Assembly: GCF_003268675.1 (NCBI RefSeq)
Contig: NZ_CP029378.1
Span: 4,030,001 to 4,094,000, forward strand
DNA from: Streptomyces bacillaris
Lineage (GTDB): Bacteria > Actinomycetota > Actinomycetes > Streptomycetales > Streptomycetaceae
Direction: 5' to 3'
DNA: 64,000 nt
Numbering within the stretch: the stretch's first letter is position 1; each line of letters starts with the position of its first letter. This document shows positions 58,530 to 64,000 of this stretch, piece by piece. Both the position numbers and the translations under genes were made by a program. The notes beneath the pieces are model-generated. The model made no database searches. It worked only from the letters and a program-made list of their open reading frames with translations, and was not told the origin of the DNA.

Positions 58530-59243
58530 TCAGCCGTCCCCGGCTTCCGGCAGTCCCAGCAGCCCGCCCGGTTTCTCCTTCGGGCCCGGGTCGAGGGCCG
58601 CGTCGTACGGCGACACCCAGAAGAACTCGCCCTCTTCGTCGTACGCGTAGAGGAGCCCCGTGCTGCCCCGGACGAGGATCTCCTCGGCGTGCGGCGCGGC
58701 GGGGTGCGGCCCCCGGGGGGCCTGGCGGACCTGGACGACGGCCGTCGAACCGTCGGCCGCGGCGACCTCGGCCTGGCCGAAGACGGCGGTGACGGAGCCG
58801 GTGCGGATGGTGCACACGCGCCCGACGAAGTCCTTTCGCGATGGCGGAGGTTCCGCCGGGAAGTACCGGCGGAAGAGGTGTGCGAGAAGGCGTACGGCGC
58901 CCCAGGCGAGGAGGAGCGAGCCGAGGAGTACGGCGACGGCGAGCACCGCGCGGGTGGCCCCGGCCGCGCCGGCCCGGTGCAGCAGGACCGTACCGCTCAG
59001 GCTGCCGAACCAGGCGACGAGGACGAGCAGCGATACGGAGACGGTGACGGGCACCCCGCCGAAGCCGACCGAGCCGGAATCGGCCCCGCTCCCGGCCCCG
59101 GATCCGGTGCTGACGTCCGAGTCGAAGGAGTTCTGGTCGGCGGCGCCGACGAGCACCAGGAGCCAGAAGCCGACGACGACCACGAGGGCCGCGCCGAAGA
59201 TGACGGCGGGGAAGCTGAGTGCCGCGTCCAGGAACTCGCCCAC
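58530..59243 (-). CDS. OB-fold membrane protein (YqiJ/NfeD-like)
   Basis: This protein of about 237 residues has three membrane helices (about 9-32, 61-80, 93-115) and a soluble C-terminal OB-fold-like domain (DFVGRVCTIRTGSVTAVFGQAEVAAADG; VQVRQA). This pattern matches YqiJ (DUF1449)/NfeD proteins, standard partners of flotillins. GTG 59243 is preferred because GAGGGG lies about eight bases upstream; the GTG nine bases earlier (59252) abuts that sequence. The flotillin gene follows after a purine-rich gap of 267 bases (58263-58529) in which no gene is seen. Confidence 0.82.
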   Translation of the reverse strand: MGEFLDAALSFPAVIFGAALVVVVGFWLLVLVGAADQNSFDSDVSTGSGAGSGADSGSVGFGGVPVTVSVSLLVLVAWFGSLSGTVLLHRAGAAGATRAVLAVAVLLGSLLLAWGAVRLLAHLFRRYFPAEPPPSRKDFVGRVCTIRTGSVTAVFGQAEVAAADGSTAVVQVRQAPRGPHPAAPHAEEILVRGSTGLLYAYDEEGEFFWVSPYDAALDPGPKEKPGGLLGLPEAGDG

Positions 59244-59492
59244 AGGTCCCACCCCCTCTGCTGTTCCGTGCGCCGGCCCGATGGTCGGGCGCGGCCTTCG
59301 TCCTGCGGTACGGGGGGAGTGGCGACCGGGTCGCCGGGCTGCTGCCCGAGGTCGTCCGGCCCGGTCACCCCGGGGGCGTACGGACCGGGGCGTGCGGATC
59401 GGTGGTGATGACGGGGCCCGGCGCCGGTGCGCAGCGAACGGCGCCGCAGCGCCGGGTCGTTCCCCTCAGGCGCCGCCGTCGAATCCCGAATC

Positions 59493-59612
59493 CCCCGTGG
59501 ATCCCCCGTGGATTGTCCGGCGGGCCGCCTGTTCTCCCCCGTTCCCCCGTTTCCCCGTTCCTTCGTCCCCCGATTTCCCCCGTATCCCCTCGGTCTCCCG
59601 TGGGGTTCCCCC
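59493..59612 (-). other. C-tract cluster with G-quadruplex potential on the minus strand
   Basis: Nine runs of four or five C occur in 120 bases (59493-59497, 59504-59508, 59536-59540, 59544-59548, 59553-59556, 59567-59571, 59577-59581, 59586-59589, 59608-59612). The G-rich strand is the sense strand of the OB-fold/flotillin genes, 250-370 bases upstream of their start. The surrounding gap 59244-59762 holds no gene I can support. Confidence 0.6.
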
Positions 59613-59657
59613 GTGTGTTGCTGACCTGATCCTGTCATCGGGACCCCACCCGCTGCA

Positions 59658-59674
59658 TTGCCGGATTCCGGCAA
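59658..59674. promoter_or_regulatory. 17-bp palindrome upstream of the PucR-type regulator gene
   Basis: TTGCCGGA, one base, TCCGGCAA: a perfect inverted repeat 89 bases before the regulator start, with an AT-richer promoter-like stretch (TTTACG, GCTAAT) just after it. A candidate operator. Confidence 0.45.
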
Positions 59675-59762
59675 TCTTTACGCTTTGCTAATGCCGGGCA
59701 CCGGCACCGCCTGGTGTGCGTTGGTGAAATGACAGGACTGTTGCAAGGCTGAAGGAGTGTGC

Positions 59763-60836
59763 GTGGCCGAGCCAAGGATGCCCGAGGAAATGCTGGGAAA
59801 TTATGCCCACATTCTGGCTGAAGTCGCCACAACGGGACGCCGTCTGACGCGTGACGAACTGGAGATGCGACGGGCGCAGGGCCGTGAGGCGGCCGACGCG
59901 GGCCACCAGCTGCGGGCGTTGGTGACGATGCATCTGGCCCAGACGCGCGAGGCCTGGCCACGCGCGGCTGCCGGAAACAGCCCTGCCACGGTGGATGCGG
60001 TGCTGGCCGCGGTGGAGCAGGCGGTCGACGCGTTCGCGGAAGGCTTCGAGCGCGCACAGCGTCTGACGGTCCGGCGGGAGGAGGCGGCGCGCCGCGAATT
60101 CATTGACGATCTCCTGTACGGGCGGAGCGACTTGGTGCGGCTGGCGGAGCGGGCCACCCGCTTCGGCCTGAGGCTTTCCCGGGCGCACGCGGTGGCGGTG
60201 GCGTCGGGCCCGGAGGCGTACACGGAGACGGACGCGGTGCCGCGGAGCGTGGAGGCGGCGCTGCTCACCCGGTTCAGCGGGCGCAAGATCCTGCTGACGA
60301 CGAAGGACGGGCGGATCGTCTGCATCGCGCCCGGCAGCCAGCCCGACGTCCTGCGCTACTTCGCCAAGCAGTCGCACGCGGCGACGGACGGCGGGCAGGT
60401 CGCGGTCGGACGCCCGCACAAGGGCCCGGGCGGGGTGGTCCACAGTTACGACGAGGCGCTCGAAGCCCTCGATCTGGCCGAGCGGATGGGGATGGAGGAC
60501 CCGGTGCTCTACGCCTCGGACCTCCTGGTCTACCCGGTGCTGACCCGGGACCGGCAGGCGATGGCGGATCTCGTCCGCAGCGAGCTGGGCCCGCTCCAGA
60601 ATGCGCGGGGCGGCGCGGAGCCGCTGCTGAAGACGCTCGCGGTCTACTTCGACGCGGGGTGTGTGGCGGCCGAGACGGCCCGCCGCCTGGCGCTGAGCGT
60701 ACGGGCGTTGACGTACCGCCTGGAACGCATCCACCAGCTCACCGGCTCCGACCCGGCGGACCCGATGCACCGCTACAGCCTGCAGACGGCCGTCATCGGC
60801 GCCCGCCTGCTGGACTGGCCGGCCAAGGAGCTGTGA
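59763..60836 (+). CDS. PucR/CdaR-type helix-turn-helix regulator
   Basis: This 357-residue regulator has an N-terminal helical domain (about 1-115), a central GGDEF-like CdaR domain (about 130-270, FIDDLLYGRSDLVRLAERA; VGRPHKGPGGVVHSYDEAL) and a C-terminal PucR helix-turn-helix (LLKTLAVYFDAGCVAAETARR, ALTYRLERIHQLTG). GTG 59763 is chosen since AAGGAG lies five bases upstream. It stands alone, divergent to the flotillin module across a 519-base gap, so it is a candidate regulator of that module as well as of itself. Confidence 0.88.
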   Translation: MAEPRMPEEMLGNYAHILAEVATTGRRLTRDELEMRRAQGREAADAGHQLRALVTMHLAQTREAWPRAAAGNSPATVDAVLAAVEQAVDAFAEGFERAQRLTVRREEAARREFIDDLLYGRSDLVRLAERATRFGLRLSRAHAVAVASGPEAYTETDAVPRSVEAALLTRFSGRKILLTTKDGRIVCIAPGSQPDVLRYFAKQSHAATDGGQVAVGRPHKGPGGVVHSYDEALEALDLAERMGMEDPVLYASDLLVYPVLTRDRQAMADLVRSELGPLQNARGGAEPLLKTLAVYFDAGCVAAETARRLALSVRALTYRLERIHQLTGSDPADPMHRYSLQTAVIGARLLDWPAKEL

Positions 60837-60902
60837 AGCGCCCCGACCGGCCCGTACCGCACGCTTCTCCGGAGCGAAGCGCTTTCGCAGGTCGAAACCG
60901 TT

Positions 60903-61358
60903 TTACAGGTCGAACTCGTGCGGCGGCAGGTCGAGGGCGAAGCACGCCTCGCGCACGACGGCCTGCTCCGTCTTGTCGAAGTCGCCGTCGGCGCCGCCGA
61001 TGATGATGCCGATCTGGATGACGGCACGCGCCTCGGCGGGCTTCTTCTTCGCCTTGGCGATCTCCTGGAGCACGCTGACCTTGCCGAAGTCGAAGTCGGC
61101 GGTGAGCTTGTTCAGGTAGTCGTTGAACCGCCGCTGCAGGTCGTCCGCGGGGAAGTTCTTCAGGACGTCGTTGCTGGCGATGAGCGCGGCCACGCGCTGA
61201 CGCTCCGACGGGTCGATCTGGCCGTCGGCGGCGGCGACCAGAGCACACATGGCCATGCTCGCGTCGCGGAACGCCCCCGACTTCAGGTCGTTCTTCTTCG
61301 CCTCCAGCTGCGCCTGCATAGACGAAGCCGATTCCTTGATCCGATCCCACAGGGCCAT
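60903..61358 (-). CDS. TerB-family tellurite-resistance-like protein
   Basis: This 151-residue all-helical protein has a short N-terminal segment (MALWDRIKESASSMQAQLEAK) and the TerB core with its two acidic metal-binding loops (VAAADGQIDPSERQR and IGGADGDFDKTEQAVV). GGAGATGTC precedes ATG 61358. In Streptomyces such proteins belong to the Ter stress group; a TerF-like VWA gene lies about 30 kb away in this window. Confidence 0.9.
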   Translation of the reverse strand: MALWDRIKESASSMQAQLEAKKNDLKSGAFRDASMAMCALVAAADGQIDPSERQRVAALIASNDVLKNFPADDLQRRFNDYLNKLTADFDFGKVSVLQEIAKAKKKPAEARAVIQIGIIIGGADGDFDKTEQAVVREACFALDLPPHEFDL

Positions 61359-61507
61359 GACATCTCCATACGTTGCGGTGCAATGCCGGAACAAAAGAAA
61401 CTCTACAGACGTGTAGAAACTAGCAGGACCGGTGGCCCCCCGCTCCGGGTTCACACCCTCTGCCCCTCGTCGGCCCGTGCGTACCGCCCCCACTCCTCGA
61501 CAGCACA

Positions 61508-61552
61508 ACGGCCGCCCCGGCCCGCCGTGTTGACGGAGGCCGGACCGGCCGT
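61508..61552 (-). terminator. Terminator of the antiporter operon
   Basis: ACGGCCG and inner CCCGGCC on one side pair with GGCCGG and CGGCCGT on the other, 26 bases past the antiporter stop. Confidence 0.6.
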
Positions 61553-61577
61553 TGCTCGAAATGCGTCGGTACGTCGG

Positions 61578-62849
61578 TCAGTCGCCGCGAGCCTCGCCCG
61601 CGGGTTCCGGGGTGAGGTCGTCGTGGGAGGCGGTGGCCCGGCGCTCGGGAGCGGACTTCGGCGGCGCTTCCGCCACCGCGCCACCGGACCTCGCACCCCG
61701 CAGGGCCTGGATCTTCGCGGCGGCGGGCTCGGTCCAACGGGCGGTGAGCGGACCGACGATGACGAGGATGAGGACGTACGCGGTGGCCAGCGGCCCGATC
61801 CGGGGCTCGGTGGCCACGGCCAGACCGGCGATGACGATGGAGAACTCCCCGCGCGCCACGAGCGTTCCGCCCGCCCGCCAGCGCCCGCGCGATCCGACTC
61901 CGGCGCGGCGGGCCGCGTACCAGCCGGTGAGGATCTTGGTGAGCACGGTGACGACGGCGAGGACGGCGGCGGGCAGCAGGACGGGCGGGATGTCGGCCGG
62001 GTCGGTGGAGAGCCCGAAGAAGACGAAGAACACGGCGGCGAACAGGTCGCGCAGCGGGGTGAGGAGCTTACGGGCGCCCTCCGCGACCTCTCCGGAGAGC
62101 GCGATGCCGACGAGGAACGCGCCGACGGCGGCCGACACCTGGAGCTGCTGGGCGACCCCGGCGACGAGCACGGTGAGGCCGAGGACGACCAGGAGCAGCA
62201 TCTCCGGGTTGTCGGAGGAGACCGCGCGGCTGATGAGGCGCCCGTGGCGCAGGGCCAGGTAGAGCACGAAGCCGACGGTCCCGAGGGCGATCACGAGCGC
62301 GAGGCTGCCGCCGGCCAGGCTGACCCCGGCGAGCATGGCGGTGAGCAGCGGCAGGTAGACCGCCATCGCCAGGTCCTCCATGACGAGGACGCCGAGGATG
62401 ACGGGGGTCTCGCGGTTGCCGAGCCGCCCGAGGTCGGTCATCACCTTCGCGATGACGCCGGAGGACGAGATCCAGGTGACCCCGGCGAGCGCGACGGCCC
62501 CGACGGGCCCCCAGCCGAGGACGAGCGCGGCGACGGCGCCGGGAGTCGCGTTCAGCACGAAGTCGACGGCCCCGGACGGATATTGCGTCTTGAGGCTGGT
62601 CACCAGCTCGGAGGCGCTGTACTCCAGCCCCAGCAGGAGCAGCAGCAGGATGACGCCGATCTCGGCGCCGACCATGGTGAACTCTTCACTGGCGTCCAGC
62701 GGGATGAGCCCACCGTGGCCGAAGGCGAGCCCCGCGAGCAGGTAGAGCGGAATCGGCGAGAGCCCTATCCGCCCGGCGACCCGCCCGATGAGCCCGAGCC
62801 CCAGGATGACGGCGCCCAGCTCCACCAGCAGTGCGGTCGTGTCATGCAC
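61578..62849 (-). CDS. Cation/proton antiporter, CPA2 family (KhtU/KefB-like)
   Basis: This 423-residue membrane protein has about twelve helices. The CPA2 region near helix 5-6 reads VTWISSSGVIAKVMTDLGR and VLVMEDLAMAVYLPLL, in which the Asp of MED is the ion-binding site. The C-terminus is hydrophilic and lacks an RCK domain, consistent with a separate regulatory subunit gene that ends two bases upstream. It should exchange K+ or another cation for H+ at high pH or in stress. Confidence 0.9.
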   Translation of the reverse strand: MHDTTALLVELGAVILGLGLIGRVAGRIGLSPIPLYLLAGLAFGHGGLIPLDASEEFTMVGAEIGVILLLLLLGLEYSASELVTSLKTQYPSGAVDFVLNATPGAVAALVLGWGPVGAVALAGVTWISSSGVIAKVMTDLGRLGNRETPVILGVLVMEDLAMAVYLPLLTAMLAGVSLAGGSLALVIALGTVGFVLYLALRHGRLISRAVSSDNPEMLLLVVLGLTVLVAGVAQQLQVSAAVGAFLVGIALSGEVAEGARKLLTPLRDLFAAVFFVFFGLSTDPADIPPVLLPAAVLAVVTVLTKILTGWYAARRAGVGSRGRWRAGGTLVARGEFSIVIAGLAVATEPRIGPLATAYVLILVIVGPLTARWTEPAAAKIQALRGARSGGAVAEAPPKSAPERRATASHDDLTPEPAGEARGD

Positions 62850-62851
62850 GA

Positions 62852-63322
62852 TCAGCCCTCCGCAATGATCTCGGAGAGCGCGTCGACGCCCTCACGCGTA
62901 CCGACGGCGACGAGCGTGTCCCCGATGGCGAGCCGGAAGTCCGGCTCCGGCGAGGGGTGCGCGCTGTGCGTACGCAGCACCGCCACGATGGACGCCCCGG
63001 TCCGGGTCCGCGCCCGCGTCTCCCCCAACAGCCGCCCCCCGTAAGGGGATCGCAACCCCAGCGGGATGTGCTCGGTTACCAGGTCGATGCCCTCGGTCCG
63101 TACGGCGTCGATGGGCGCCGGGTCGATGAGGTGCGCCAGCGCGGTGGCCTCGGTGGTGGTCAGCGGCACGGAGAGCCGACACGAATCAGGGTCGTCCTGA
63201 TCGTAGAACCCGATGAACCGCCGCCCGTCGTGGTGGACGACGACGGAGATGTGCTGCCCCGTCTCGGTGGTGAAATCGTACTGAGCGCCGACTCCGGGCA
63301 GCGACGTGCGACGGGTCCCCAT
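62852..63322 (-). CDS. Antiporter regulatory subunit (KhtT-like, TrkA-C domain)
   Basis: This 156-residue protein has an N-terminal about 75-residue domain (LPGVGAQYDFTTETGQHISV; FIGFYDQDDPD) and a C-terminal RCK-C/TrkA-C domain (LGETRARTRTGASIVAVLR; PSPEPDFRLAIGDTLVAVG). This is the KhtT layout, a cytoplasmic gate that binds cyclic di-AMP in Bacillus and Streptomyces relatives. It lies two bases before the antiporter gene. Ligand binding here is inferred from family. Confidence 0.9.
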   Translation of the reverse strand: MGTRRTSLPGVGAQYDFTTETGQHISVVVHHDGRRFIGFYDQDDPDSCRLSVPLTTTEATALAHLIDPAPIDAVRTEGIDLVTEHIPLGLRSPYGGRLLGETRARTRTGASIVAVLRTHSAHPSPEPDFRLAIGDTLVAVGTREGVDALSEIIAEG

Positions 63323-63464
63323 GACTACCTCCCGAGACGTGCGTCGGTGTCTCGGCGCACAGCTGATGTCTTTATCAGGCCAGTACCTTAGCGACAGGCC
63401 GGAAAGGATCGACGAGCCGGAAAAGACCTACGAGGGCGGAAGCCGGGACCGCCCCCGGCGCTCC

Positions 63465-64000
63465 TCAGTACTTCCCGTCGACGGGAATCCACCCGGACCA
63501 CGACTCGGGCTGGTAGAACTTCCCGGTGTCACCGTCGTAGCGCAGAACCCGCATCCGTACGTTGCCGGTCTCGCGGTAGTCCTTGTCGCAGGTGGCCCAC
63601 GTGTTCACGCCGAGCCGGTTGATGCAGACCTCGGGCGCGCGCCCGTAGTCGGTGTAGACGCCGACGGCCGCGGACATGCCGTCCTTCTGCGTGTCACCGG
63701 CCCAGACGATGTCCCCGTTGTGCTGGAAGCAGCCCTTGGCCCCGTAGGCGGCGGTGGTGCCGAGGCAGGTGTTGGCGGCGGGGGCGGCCTTGGCGGCGGC
63801 CATCGACATGACGGGTGCGTCGGCCTCGTCCTCCAGGGACGGCACATCGCCCCCCGCCCCCGGAGCCAGCCCCTCGACGATCCGGACCCCCGCGGGCATC
63901 TCCACTTCCTGAAGCCCGTCGGCCGGTCCGTCGGCCAGCGCGGGAGCCCCCGTGAGAACCGAGAACGCCAGCGCTGACACCCCGGCGAGAACGCCCACCT
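63465..64000 (-). CDS. Secreted protein of unknown function (N-terminal partial)
   Basis: The frame is open to the window end, and the start probably lies outside. The visible N-terminus (VLAGVSALAFSVLTGAPALA) is a signal peptide core. The mature part has four cysteines (NTCLGTTAAYGAKGCFQH; EVCINRLGVNTWATCDKD), likely two disulfides, and ends with SWSGWIPVDGKY. It looks like a small extracellular beta-rich protein; no family was recognised. Confidence 0.7.
   Translation of the reverse strand, partial: VGVLAGVSALAFSVLTGAPALADGPADGLQEVEMPAGVRIVEGLAPGAGGDVPSLEDEADAPVMSMAAAKAAPAANTCLGTTAAYGAKGCFQHNGDIVWAGDTQKDGMSAAVGVYTDYGRAPEVCINRLGVNTWATCDKDYRETGNVRMRVLRYDGDTGKFYQPESWSGWIPVDGKY

Overview
The window is high-GC actinobacterial DNA and almost certainly Streptomyces. 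The third codon positions are strongly G/C, GTG starts and leaderless-looking promoters are frequent, and there are DUF397/DUF5753 regulator clusters, a mycothiol-dependent enzyme, a K15-type DD-transpeptidase and SpoIIE-type phosphatase signalling. Four perfect copies of the Streptomyces parS palindrome GTTTCACGTGAAAC lie between genes, which suggests the origin-proximal core of the linear chromosome. From memory (not checked), the order of branched-chain dehydrogenase, DD-peptidase, aspS and metG resembles that part of the S. coelicolor chromosome.

1-5.4 kb: the end of a branched-chain 2-oxoacid dehydrogenase operon (E1 beta, E2), a regulator cluster (frameshifted HATPase, DUF5753 HTH protein, three tandem DUF397 genes) and a secreted DD-transpeptidase. 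5.6-19.9 kb: housekeeping and stress enzymes, namely a quinone oxidoreductase, a GntR/MFS pair, a maleylpyruvate-isomerase-like enzyme, a nitrilase, an NHL-thioredoxin protein behind a SigR-like promoter, an M18 aminopeptidase, an acyl-CoA dehydrogenase, SseB, pirin and an AI-2E exporter. 20-29.5 kb: SpoIIE-type phosphatase, aspS, a lipoprotein L,D-transpeptidase, Uma2, metG and an OmpR-family two-component system.

29.5-48.4 kb: a frameshifted TerF-like VWA protein, PhoX phosphatase behind a PHO box, an S4 RNA-binding protein, membrane proteins, an FMN reductase, a DrrAB-type ABC exporter, a very large AAA/TPR protein, a universal stress protein, a flavin reductase/luciferase-like pair, an alkyl-sulfatase-like hydrolase, a 44-residue membrane protein, and a tryptophanyl-tRNA synthetase preceded by a leader peptide with two adjacent Trp codons and a terminator (ribosome-mediated attenuation).

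48.5-59.2 kb: the most interesting block. Four minus-strand genes encode an OB-fold membrane protein, a 707-residue flotillin, a 1714-residue DUF3686-type AAA+ ATPase and a two-RCK membrane protein. They look like one membrane-associated module. A dispersed-repeat cluster interrupts the module, and a C-tract region with G-quadruplex potential precedes it. 59.7-64 kb: a PucR/CdaR-type regulator, a TerB protein, a KhtTU-like cation/proton antiporter pair and the end of a secreted protein.

Two genes are broken by one missing base in a G/C homopolymer, so sequencing indels are a live possibility. No tRNA, rRNA, CRISPR array, insertion sequence or prophage was recognised.
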